Counted from the first letter of the stretch, positions 1-6,287 are shown. The stretch is DNA of 8,011 nucleotides from Solirubrobacterales bacterium (GCA_013813955.1 JACCQW010000224.1:1-8011), one strand, 5' to 3'. The notes: a model not told the origin generated them from the sequence alone. Numbers and translations are program-made.

Positions 1-829
1 CTGCGGCGGGGCGCCGATCGATCCCGCCATCCTCGAGTTCTTCGACGCATGCGGCATTCCCGTCCTCGAGGGCTACGGGATGACCGAGACCAGCGCGGTG
101 AGCACCCTCAACCCGCTCATCGGCCGGCGCTTCGGGACGGTCGGGCCGGCGCTCCCCGGCTGCGAGGTGCGCATCGCCGAAGACGATGAGATCCTGCTCA
201 GAGGACCGAACGTGTTCGCGGGCTACGACGGCGATCCCGCCGGCACCGATGCGGCCCTGCGCGACGGCTGGCTGCTGACCGGCGACCTCGGAGCGCTCGA
301 CGGCGACGGGTACCTCACGGTGATCGGCCGCAAGAAGGAGATCGTCGTCACCTCGAGCGGCAAGAACATCTCGCCGGCCAACCTCGAGCTCGCCCTCACC
401 GGCTGCCCGTGGATCTCCCAGGCGGTCGTCCACGGCGATCGCCGTCCCTACCTGGTCGCGCTGGTCGCGCTCGACCCGGTGGAAGCGGTGCGCCTCGCCC
501 GGGAGCTCGGCCTGGACGCCGACGATCCCGCCGCGCTGGCCGCCGACGAGCGGGTGCAGGCCGAGCTCTCGCGCGCGGTCGGCGAGGTCAACCGGCGCTT
601 CGCGCCGATCGAGCAGGTCAAGCGCTTCCACGTGCTCGGGCGCGAGCTCTCGCAGGACGAGGGCGAGATCACCGCCAGCCTGAAGATCAAGCGCGGACTC
701 GTCCAGGACCGCTACTCGACCGCGCTCGACCGCCTCTACGGCGAGTCGCGTGGGTCCACCGACATCTGGATCGAGCGGTCCTCGGTCGGCGCGGGCGGGC
801 AGCGCGCCGCGGTGTCCTCCTCCTCCTGA
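1..829 (+). CDS. AMP-dependent long-chain acyl-CoA synthetase, C-terminal part (5' end outside window)
   Basis: This is the C-terminal ~275 residues of an adenylate-forming enzyme. It would activate a fatty acid with ATP to an acyl-adenylate and pass it to CoA in the cytosol. The frame is open from base 2 with no stop, so the gene begins upstream of the window; the internal ATG at base 80 is the Met of the YGMTET motif (bases 74-91), not a start. Further ANL-family motifs follow in order: TGDLG with the ribose-binding Asp (Asp codon 284-286), the hinge GRKKEIVVTSSGKNISP (326-376), and the A10-like ending TASLKIKR with the likely catalytic Lys at 683-685. The GKNISP hinge and the LKIKR ending resemble FadD15-type long-chain enzymes rather than acetyl-CoA synthetases, but chain length cannot be read here. 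A Ser/Gly-rich tail of about 30 residues follows the last motif. The ispG start lies 62 bases downstream on the same strand. Confidence 0.9.
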   Translation, partial: CGGAPIDPAILEFFDACGIPVLEGYGMTETSAVSTLNPLIGRRFGTVGPALPGCEVRIAEDDEILLRGPNVFAGYDGDPAGTDAALRDGWLLTGDLGALDGDGYLTVIGRKKEIVVTSSGKNISPANLELALTGCPWISQAVVHGDRRPYLVALVALDPVEAVRLARELGLDADDPAALAADERVQAELSRAVGEVNRRFAPIEQVKRFHVLGRELSQDEGEITASLKIKRGLVQDRYSTALDRLYGESRGSTDIWIERSSVGAGGQRAAVSSSS

Positions 830-851
830 GGTAGCTCGCGCGGGTGGCGGT

Positions 852-865
852 GGCGCCGGGGCGCC
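852..865 (+). terminator. weak GC hairpin between the acyl-CoA synthetase gene and ispG
   Basis: The arms GGCGC and GCGCC enclose a 4-base loop, and flanking GGCGG/CCGCC bases could extend the pairing. There is no T-run after it, so this is only a candidate terminator or attenuator. It lies upstream of the proposed ispG -10 element, which fits a transcription unit boundary. Confidence 0.25.
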
Positions 866-877
866 CGCCGAGGCTCC

Positions 878-883
878 TAGAAT
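878..883 (+). promoter_or_regulatory. candidate -10 element (TAGAAT) for ispG
   Basis: TAGAAT matches the TAnnnT -10 consensus and ends 8 bases before the ATG at 892. A transcript starting the usual ~7 bases after the hexamer would begin at or next to the start codon, so it would be leaderless or nearly so. No good Shine-Dalgarno precedes the ATG, which fits. I see no convincing -35 hexamer. Confidence 0.45.
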
Positions 884-891
884 CGTCGGGG

Positions 892-2148
892 ATGGCCTCC
901 AAGCGACACGTGAACGTCGGCGGTGTGCAGATCGGCGGCGGAGCTCCCGTCGTCGTGCAGACCATGACCAAGACCGAGACGGCGAACCTGACGGCCACCA
1001 TGGCCCAGATCCGGACGGTCGCCGAGGCGGGGGCCGACCTGGTCCGCGTCGCGGTGCCGCGCGAGAAAGACGTCGAGGCGCTGAAGACGATCGTCCGCGA
1101 GTCGCCGATCCCGATCATCGCCGACATCCACTTCAACCACACGCTGGCCCTCAAGGCGATCGACGCGGGGGCCCACTGCGTGCGGCTCAACCCCGGCAAC
1201 ATCGGTGGCCCGGACAAGGTCGCCGAAGTCGCCGCGCGCGCGACCGCCGCGAGCACGCCGCTGCGCATCGGCGTCAACTCCGGCTCGCTGCCCAAGCACC
1301 TGCACGCGCTCGAGCGCGAGAACCCGGTCGAGGCGCTCGTGACCGCCGGCGTCGAGTTCGTGGCGCTGATGGAGCGCCTCGACTTCACCGACTTCAAGGT
1401 CTCGATCAAGTCGACGAACGTGCCGAACACGATTGCCGCCAATCGGATCCTGTCCGAGCGGATCGATTACCCGCTCCACCTCGGCATCACGGAAGCCGGC
1501 ACGAAGTGGTCGGGCAGCCTGAAGTCGGCCGTCGGCCTGGGCACGCTGCTCGCCGACGGCATCGGCGACACGATCCGCATCAGCCTCTCGACGTTTCACG
1601 CCGAGGAGGAGGTCAAGGTCGCCTGGGAGATCCTCAAGGCGCTGGGGCTGCGCGAGCGCGGCCCCGTCCTCATCGCCTGCCCGACCTGCGGGCGCCTGCA
1701 GTTCGACATGGACACCGTCGTGACCGAGATCGAGCGCCGCCTGGAGGCCTACGCCGACCCGATCGAGGTCGCCGTGCTGGGCTGTGCGGTCAACGGCATC
1801 GGCGAGGCGTCGCACGCGGACTTCGGCATCACCGGCGCCAAGGACGAGGGGCTGATCTTCAGCCGCGGCAAGCCGCTTCGCAAGGTGCCCACCGAGCAGC
1901 TGGTCGACGTCCTCTTCGAGGAGATCGACAAGTACGCCACGTCGCGGAAGATCGTCGTCGACGAGCGCGCGGCCGCCGAGGGCGCCGCGTGGCTGCAGGC
2001 CAACGAGGACGCCACCGCGATGACGCCCGAGCGCCTGGCCGCGCTGGAGAAGGCCGAGGCCGCGGCCCACGACGGCGGCGACGACGTGCTCGCCGTCCTC
2101 GACGAGGACGTCAGCCCGGTGGCCGGCCGGCGCTTCACCCGCGCCTAG
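892..2148 (+). CDS. ispG: 4-hydroxy-3-methylbut-2-enyl diphosphate synthase (IspG/GcpE)
   Basis: IspG is a cytosolic [4Fe-4S] enzyme that reductively opens 2-C-methyl-D-erythritol 2,4-cyclodiphosphate to HMBPP, the penultimate step of the MEP isoprenoid pathway. The N-terminus (VNVGGVQIGGGAPVVVQTMT) is the family's opening strand. The N-terminal TIM barrel includes RLNPGNIG, and the cluster ligands lie in CPTCG (Cys263, Cys266) and GCAVNGIGEA (Cys298, Glu305). These ligand spacings equal those I recall for E. coli IspG (270, 273, 305, 312). I chose ATG 892 over the in-frame GTG at 844 because family homology begins there and a -10-like element lies between the two. The product is 418 aa against about 370-390 usually; the excess is an Ala/Glu/Asp-rich tail after about residue 350. 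The short 62-base gap to the upstream synthetase gene holds a hairpin and a -10 candidate, so ispG probably has its own promoter. Confidence 0.97.
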   Translation: MASKRHVNVGGVQIGGGAPVVVQTMTKTETANLTATMAQIRTVAEAGADLVRVAVPREKDVEALKTIVRESPIPIIADIHFNHTLALKAIDAGAHCVRLNPGNIGGPDKVAEVAARATAASTPLRIGVNSGSLPKHLHALERENPVEALVTAGVEFVALMERLDFTDFKVSIKSTNVPNTIAANRILSERIDYPLHLGITEAGTKWSGSLKSAVGLGTLLADGIGDTIRISLSTFHAEEEVKVAWEILKALGLRERGPVLIACPTCGRLQFDMDTVVTEIERRLEAYADPIEVAVLGCAVNGIGEASHADFGITGAKDEGLIFSRGKPLRKVPTEQLVDVLFEEIDKYATSRKIVVDERAAAEGAAWLQANEDATAMTPERLAALEKAEAAAHDGGDDVLAVLDEDVSPVAGRRFTRA

Positions 2149-2203
2149 CCCACCACGCCGCCCGGTGGCCGGCCGGTGCTCGGCCGCGCCTTACCACCAT
2201 GCC
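2114..2203. repeat. imperfect ~45-bp tandem duplication spanning the ispG stop codon
   Basis: Unit 1 covers 2114-2159 and unit 2 covers 2160-2203, directly abutting. The first 17 bases (GCCCGGTGGCCGGCCGG) are identical at 2114-2130 and 2160-2176. The ends also match closely, with CCACCACGCCGCCCGGT at 2150-2166 against CCACCATGCCGCCCGCT at 2194-2210. By hand alignment about four fifths of positions match, with two or so single-base gaps. Unit 1 contains the last 10 ispG codons and its stop; unit 2 is non-coding and ends just before the hydrolase stop codon at 2209-2211. Confidence 0.7.
2150..2186. terminator. candidate terminator hairpins between the convergent genes
   Basis: Two short stems lie in the 60-base convergent spacer. 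CCACC (2150-2154) pairs with GGTGG (2164-2168), and CGGCCG (2170-2175) pairs with CGGCCG (2181-2186) around a 5-base loop. No T-run follows on either strand. They could stop or slow transcription from both sides, but they also fall within the tandem repeat and may only reflect its composition. Confidence 0.3.
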
Positions 2204-2208
2204 GCCCG

Positions 2209-3834
2209 CTAGGGCTTGGTGGCAAGCGAGGCGTTGGCCACCTTCAGCGTGACCGGGTCGACGTAGACTGCGCGGTACTCGGCAGTGGGAGAGGGCGCCG
2301 GGGACGAGGCGGTGAAGAAGCCGCGCGGGTTGGTGGCGATCTCGGGCCCGAGTTGGGCCCACGGCGTCTGCGCGTTGGGGCGGGTCTGGATCACCGCGAC
2401 GTCCGGCGAGCCGTCGGGCCGGAAGCGCAGCTGGCCCCAGAAGCCGACCTGTCCGGGGCCCTGCTTGAAGGCGATGAACGGAAACGAGTAGGCGAAGGCC
2501 GCCGGCTTGGCGCGGCCGCTCCGGTAGAACAGGCCGGACTGGAAGGTGAACCAGTACGGCTTGGAGCCCTTCTTGAACCTCCGCACCGGTGCGACGTCGC
2601 GCAGGAGGAACTGGGTCATCGCCTTCACGCGGGGGTCGGTGTAGGCCAGGAACTCGCCGACCTGGTTGTAGTCGGCCTGGCGCGCGACCGGGATCCCGTT
2701 GAGCGGGTCCGGCGGATTGCTCTCGTAGCCGAACTCGGTGTAGAAGAGCGGCAGCCCCGACGGCAGCGCTCCGGCGGACTGGGCCGACAGCGTGTCCAGC
2801 AGCGTCCCGAGCGCCGCCGAGTTGGCGATCGTCAGGTCGTCGGCGTTGCGCGGCGCGCGGGTCGGCGCGCCCCTGCGCGTGTACGGATGGTGCGCGTAGC
2901 CGGTGGCCCGCAGCGGCCCGCGGCGGGCGAAGTCGTCGCAGTCGCGCCGCGCGGCGTCGGCCCCGCCGTAGCGCGTGCCGTTCTGCGCCACGCACACCAG
3001 CTCGCGCAGGAACAGGCCGGGACGCATGGCGGTGCGCGCGCCACGCGAGTTTGAGCCCAGCGGCGCGGTCTCGCCGATGAGGATCGGGTCACCCCCGTGG
3101 CCGGTGCTCTCCAGCGCCTGCCGACCGGCATGGAAGAGCCGGCGATACAGCGCGGGGGAGGCGGGCACGAGCTGGCCCTGGCGGCGCTCGAACTGCGGCG
3201 ACAGCCAGCCGGCCTGGTTGGGCTCGTTCCAGATCGACCAGAGGTTCACGCGCGGCAGCGGCCCCCGTCCGGCGTTCTCGTCGCGGTAGCCGCCGGAGTA
3301 GCGCTTGCCCACGGCCTCCACGAAGTCGCGGAAGCGCGTGGGGTACGGCTTGAACGTCGCCTGGTTGCTCCGCTGGCTGGGCGGAGCGTTACGGTGCGCC
3401 CAGCGCGGCCCCGGCCCGGTCACGTCGAAGAGGACGCGGATGCCCATGCGGGAGGCGTCCTTGACGAGGTTGTCGTAGCGGTCCCAGTTGCGCGTGGGGT
3501 AGGTCTTCGGGTCGTCGGGATCGAAGCGCGCCTTCTGGCGCCGCGCCCTGGCACGCGCGCGGTCGGTGCGCTCGCGGCGAATCTCCCGCGCGGTCGGGTC
3601 CGCGCCCTCGGCGACGACGCGCCACAGGACCGTGACGCGGACGGCGTCGACGCCCAGGCCCTTCATCTTCGTCAGCGCGCGCCCGCGCGCGTTGTCGGTG
3701 CGGTACAGCAGCTGGTCGTCGTCCATCATGATCGACGCCTGGTCGGGCGCGGCCAGCGCGGCGGGCGCGGGCAGCGCGACGAGCGCGATGAGCGCCACGG
3801 CGGGTGCGACCAGGCGGCACGGGAACGGGATCAT
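2209..3834 (-). CDS. exported clan GH-A glycoside hydrolase-like protein, copy A
   Basis: This 541-aa exported protein probably cleaves a glycan outside the membrane; the substrate is unknown. Residues 1-28/29 form a signal peptide (hydrophobic core, then ALAA before PDQ). A TIM-barrel follows: IMMDDD at 35-40, VRVTVLWRV strand, NWDRYDNLV helix, VTGPGPRWAH strand, WSIWNEPNQAGW with Glu204 as likely acid/base, GYAHHPYT near 315, and FYTEFGYESNPPDP with Glu367 as likely nucleophile. A beta-rich C-terminal segment (from about 430, with GFWGQLRF and NPRGFF) completes it. Cys281 and Cys299 are the only cysteines of the mature chain and may form a disulfide. The layout recalls GH5/GH39-type enzymes, but I cannot assign a family. 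It lies 28 bases downstream of its paralog, with no Shine-Dalgarno before the ATG, so co-transcription and perhaps coupled translation are likely. An inactive glycan-binding relative cannot be excluded, though both glutamates are present. Confidence 0.8.
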   Translation of the reverse strand: MIPFPCRLVAPAVALIALVALPAPAALAAPDQASIMMDDDQLLYRTDNARGRALTKMKGLGVDAVRVTVLWRVVAEGADPTAREIRRERTDRARARARRQKARFDPDDPKTYPTRNWDRYDNLVKDASRMGIRVLFDVTGPGPRWAHRNAPPSQRSNQATFKPYPTRFRDFVEAVGKRYSGGYRDENAGRGPLPRVNLWSIWNEPNQAGWLSPQFERRQGQLVPASPALYRRLFHAGRQALESTGHGGDPILIGETAPLGSNSRGARTAMRPGLFLRELVCVAQNGTRYGGADAARRDCDDFARRGPLRATGYAHHPYTRRGAPTRAPRNADDLTIANSAALGTLLDTLSAQSAGALPSGLPLFYTEFGYESNPPDPLNGIPVARQADYNQVGEFLAYTDPRVKAMTQFLLRDVAPVRRFKKGSKPYWFTFQSGLFYRSGRAKPAAFAYSFPFIAFKQGPGQVGFWGQLRFRPDGSPDVAVIQTRPNAQTPWAQLGPEIATNPRGFFTASSPAPSPTAEYRAVYVDPVTLKVANASLATKP

Positions 3835-3862
3835 GCGGCGCGCAACGGTAGCCGAACCGCGC

Positions 3863-5497
3863 CTAGCCGATCGGGGTGCTCAGGCTGAACTGCCCGACCT
3901 GGCCGTCCGCCGTCTGCCAGATCGCGCGCCACTCGCCGGGCACGGGCAGGGGAGCAGAGCGCTGGGCCTCGTAGAAGCCGCGCGGGTCCACGGGAATCGG
4001 CTCACCGACGGTCGTCCAGTCCTGCGAACGGTCCCTCGGGCGCCACTGGATGCGTGCGGAGTCCGTCACCCCGTTGCGCAGAAAGCGCAGCTGGCCCCAG
4101 AACCCGGCGCGCGCGGTGCCCGTCGTGGGGTCGGTCCCGATCAGGAAGCCGAGGAACGGCATCGAGTACGCGAAGGCTGCCGGCTTGGGCAGGCCGCGCT
4201 GGAAGAACAGCCCCGACTGGTAGGTGAACCAGTACGGCTTGGAGCCCTTCCTGAACTTCCGAACCGGCGCGACGTCACGCAGGATGAACTGCGCCTGCGC
4301 GAGGATGCGCGGGTTCTGCCAGGCCATGAACTCGCCGATCTGGTTGAACTGGGCCTGCGTGTCCAGCGGCACGCCGCTGTGCGGGTCCGGCGGGTTGGAC
4401 TCGAAGCCGAACTCGGTCATGAGCAGCGGCAGCCCGGAGGGAATGTCGCCGCCGGTCTTGGCCGACAGGTTGTCGAGCAGCGTCCCGAGCTCGGAGATGT
4501 TGGCCATCGTGTACGCGTCGGGGTGGCCGTTGCGCACCGTCGGGGCCACGTTCTTGGTGTAGGGATGGTGAGCGTAGCCGGTGGCCTTCAGCGCGCCACG
4601 GCGGTCGAAGTCACCGCAGTCGCGCAGCGAGGCCGCGCGGCCGGAGTAGAGCGTCCCGTCGGGCTGCACGCAGGCCAGCTCGCGCAGGAACAGGCCAGGG
4701 CGCATCGGCTCACGCGACGTCGGCCGGCTGGTGCCCAGCGGCGCGGTCTCGGCCAGCAGGACCGTGTCGCCGCCATGGCCACTGGCCACGAGGCCGCGGT
4801 AGCCGAAGTGGTGCAGCTCGCGGTACATGGCCGGCGCGGCGGGCACGCGGCTGGAGCCGCGCTGCTCCCACTGCGGCGACAGCCAGCCCGCCTGGTTGGG
4901 CTCGTTCCACAGCGACCAGAAGCTCACGCGCGGCAGGGCCGTGCGCGAGCCGTTCTCGTCGCGGTAGGTGCCGCTGTAGCGCCTGCCCACCGCGGTGACG
5001 AACTGCTTGTACAGGCCGGCCTTCGGCTTCCAGGTGCCCTGGTTGCGCCGCTGGCTCCTGGGCGCATCGGCGTGCGCGAACCGGGGGCCGGGGCCGGTGA
5101 CGTTGAAGTAGACCTGCAGACCGATCTCGTTGGCCTTGCGGACGAGATTGTCGTATCGGTCCCAGTTGCGCACCGGATAGGTGGCCGGGTCGGCGCCCCG
5201 GAAGCGCCGGGCCTGCCGGCGGGCACGCGTCTTGGCGCTGCCCTTCAGCTCGCGGATCTCGCTCGGGGTCAGCCGCGCGTTCTCGGCGGCGACGCGCCAG
5301 AGCATCGTCACCCGGACCGTGTCCACACCGAGCGACTTCATCTGCGTCAGCGTCCGCGTCGCCGTGCCGTCGTCGCGATAGAGCAGCAGATCGTCGTCCA
5401 TCATGATCGAGAGCTGTCCTGGGCTCGCCTGCGCCGCGGGTGCGAGCAGCGCTCCCAGGAACAGGGCCAGGAGGAATGTGCGGAAGGTGGGAAGCAT
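3863..5497 (-). CDS. exported clan GH-A glycoside hydrolase-like protein, copy B
   Basis: This 544-aa paralog of the next gene (541 aa) aligns along the full length, with more than half the residues identical by eye. ATG 5497 is chosen over ATG 5560 because it puts the signal peptide at the N-terminus (core LLALFLGALLAP, cleavage after AQA at residue 24), has AGGAG just upstream, and gives the same length as the paralog. The order is IMMDDD (31-36), VRVTMLWRV, NWDRYDNLV, VTGPGPRFAH, WSLWNEPNQAGW (Glu199), GYAHHPYT, MTEFGFESNPPDP (Glu362), then the GFWGQLRF/DPRGFY C-terminal region. The Glu-to-Glu spacing of 163 residues equals that of copy A. Cys276 and Cys294 are its only mature cysteines and match the paralog's pair. 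There is no membrane anchor, lipobox or sortase signal, so the protein is probably released or held in the envelope non-covalently. It is 118 bases downstream of sodA with no clear promoter of its own. Substrate and exact GH family are unknown. Confidence 0.8.
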   Translation of the reverse strand: MLPTFRTFLLALFLGALLAPAAQASPGQLSIMMDDDLLLYRDDGTATRTLTQMKSLGVDTVRVTMLWRVAAENARLTPSEIRELKGSAKTRARRQARRFRGADPATYPVRNWDRYDNLVRKANEIGLQVYFNVTGPGPRFAHADAPRSQRRNQGTWKPKAGLYKQFVTAVGRRYSGTYRDENGSRTALPRVSFWSLWNEPNQAGWLSPQWEQRGSSRVPAAPAMYRELHHFGYRGLVASGHGGDTVLLAETAPLGTSRPTSREPMRPGLFLRELACVQPDGTLYSGRAASLRDCGDFDRRGALKATGYAHHPYTKNVAPTVRNGHPDAYTMANISELGTLLDNLSAKTGGDIPSGLPLLMTEFGFESNPPDPHSGVPLDTQAQFNQIGEFMAWQNPRILAQAQFILRDVAPVRKFRKGSKPYWFTYQSGLFFQRGLPKPAAFAYSMPFLGFLIGTDPTTGTARAGFWGQLRFLRNGVTDSARIQWRPRDRSQDWTTVGEPIPVDPRGFYEAQRSAPLPVPGEWRAIWQTADGQVGQFSLSTPIG

Positions 5498-5500
5498 CTG

Positions 5501-5505
5501 CTCCT
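5501..5505 (-). promoter_or_regulatory. ribosome binding site supporting the ATG 5497 start of hydrolase copy B
   Basis: On the minus strand AGGAG is followed by CAG and then ATG. The 3-base spacing is shorter than usual, but it is the only purine-rich site near this start. Together with the signal peptide it decides for ATG 5497 over the in-frame ATG at 5560. Confidence 0.5.
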
Positions 5506-5527
5506 GCCAAGCGTGGACGTGGACACG

Positions 5528-5558
5528 GTCGGGCGGGACGGGTACGTGCCGGCCCGAC
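5528..5558 (-). other. inverted repeat in the sodA to hydrolase spacer
   Basis: GTCGGGC (5528-5534) and GCCCGAC (5552-5558) form a perfect 7-bp stem around a 17-base loop that contains a small inner GGT/GCC pairing (5541-5550). No T-run follows, so it is not a classic intrinsic terminator. It could be a partial terminator, an mRNA processing or stabilising structure, or an operator for the hydrolase pair. In this GC-rich background it may also be chance. Confidence 0.3.
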
Positions 5559-5593
5559 ATCAGAACACGGGCGTGGTCGCGGAGTTCCGCACC

Positions 5594-5608
5594 GGCCCGG
5601 CTGGGGCC
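5594..5608 (-). terminator. short hairpin just after the sodA stop codon
   Basis: Reading on the minus strand, GGCCC and GGGCC flank a 5-base loop (CAGCC), starting 7 bases after the sodA stop. There is no downstream T-run and the stem is only 5 bp, so termination would be weak at best and read-through into the hydrolase genes is plausible. Confidence 0.25.
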
Positions 5609-5615
5609 TTATCGG

Positions 5616-6224
5616 TCAGCCGCGCGCCCGGCTGTAGCGCTCCGCCACCTTCGCCCAGTTCACGGTGTTCCACCACGCCTTCAGGTAGTCCGGGCGCTTG
5701 TTCTGATAGCTGAGGTAGTAGGCGTGCTCCCAGACGTCGTTGCCCAGCAGCGGCGTCTTCGCGTCGCTGATCGGGTTGTCCTGGTTGGGCGTGCTCATGA
5801 TGGCCAGCGAATCCCCGTCGAGCACGAGCCACGCCCAGCCGGAGCCGAACCGGGCGACGCCCGCGGCCTCGAAGGACTCCTTGAACTCGTCGAAGGAGCC
5901 GAAGGCGGCGTCGATGGCCGTCGCGAGGTCGCCGTCGGGGGCGCCGCCGCCGTCGGGGCCCATCGACTCCCAGAACAGGGTGTGGTTGAGGTGCCCGCCG
6001 CCGTTGTTGCGCACCGCCGCGCGCTTGTCCTCTGCGATCGCGTCGAGGTTGGCCACGATCTCCTCGATCGGCGCGTCGGCGTGCTCGGTGCCCTCGAGTG
6101 CCGCATTGACCTTGTCCACATACGCCTGGTGGTGCTTGTCGTGGTGGATGGTCATCGTCTGCGCGTCGATGTGGGGCTCGAGCGCATCGGCGGCGTAGGG
6201 AAGAGCGGGAACCTCATAGGCCAT
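5616..6224 (-). CDS. sodA: superoxide dismutase, Mn-type of the Fe/Mn family
   Basis: This 202-aa cytosolic enzyme dismutates superoxide to oxygen and hydrogen peroxide. The length is standard for the family and there is no signal peptide. The four metal ligands are His27 ([12 protein letters not shown]), His81 ([11 protein letters not shown]), Asp163 and His167 (DVWEHAYYL). Gly77 and Gln148 (STPNQDNP) are the residues usually taken to mark Mn rather than Fe preference; this is inference from family rules, and cambialistic use is possible. The start is ATG 6224, preceded at 8 bases by AAGGAG. The same reading frame stays open far upstream through the antisense of the next gene, but that extension has no homology and is ignored. 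It is divergent from proS and upstream of two exported hydrolases on the same strand. Confidence 0.97.
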   Translation of the reverse strand: MAYEVPALPYAADALEPHIDAQTMTIHHDKHHQAYVDKVNAALEGTEHADAPIEEIVANLDAIAEDKRAAVRNNGGGHLNHTLFWESMGPDGGGAPDGDLATAIDAAFGSFDEFKESFEAAGVARFGSGWAWLVLDGDSLAIMSTPNQDNPISDAKTPLLGNDVWEHAYYLSYQNKRPDYLKAWWNTVNWAKVAERYSRARG

Positions 6225-6232
6225 GGGGGAGT

Positions 6233-6238
6233 CTCCTT
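6233..6238 (-). promoter_or_regulatory. Shine-Dalgarno site of sodA
   Basis: AAGGAG on the minus strand lies 8 bases before ATG 6224. It fixes the sodA start and rules out the long upstream extension of that frame. It is the best ribosome binding site in the window. Confidence 0.85.
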
Positions 6239-6258
6239 GGATTGCAGTCTCGTGCCTG

Positions 6259-6264
6259 ACTCTA
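6259..6264 (-). promoter_or_regulatory. candidate -10 element (TAGAGT) for sodA
   Basis: TAGAGT on the minus strand fits TAnnnT. Initiation about 7 bases downstream gives a leader of roughly 27 bases that contains the AAGGAG site. No clear -35 hexamer is visible. It lies 4 bases from the opposing proS -10 candidate. Confidence 0.45.
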
Positions 6265-6268
6265 CCCG

Positions 6269-6274
6269 TAGGCT
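6269..6274 (+). promoter_or_regulatory. candidate -10 element (TAGGCT) for proS
   Basis: TAGGCT fits TAnnnT and ends 13 bases before the GTG start at 6288, so the transcript would have a leader of only about 5-6 bases and no room for a Shine-Dalgarno. It is divergent from and nearly abuts the sodA -10 candidate, so the two polymerases would compete for the same stretch. Confidence 0.4.
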
Positions 6275-6287
6275 TGGGCGCGACCTC

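Noticed and set aside
80..829. ATG at base 80 as the start of the acyl-CoA synthetase gene
   Set aside because: The Met belongs to the conserved YGMTET motif and the frame is open with family-like sequence to the window edge, so the gene is truncated by the window, not short.
750..2252. 500-codon plus-strand frame overlapping ispG, and a 397-codon antisense frame (877-2070)
   Set aside because: Both are Arg/Gly/Ala-rich shadows of the ispG coding frame, which has clear catalytic motifs.
5513..5524. tandem GTGGAC GTGGAC repeat upstream of hydrolase copy B
   Set aside because: Two 6-base units are too short to stand out from chance in this composition.
3566..5713. 715-codon plus-strand frame over the two hydrolase genes
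   Set aside because: It is antisense to both real genes, shows low-complexity Arg/Ala/Val/Gly composition and no motifs.
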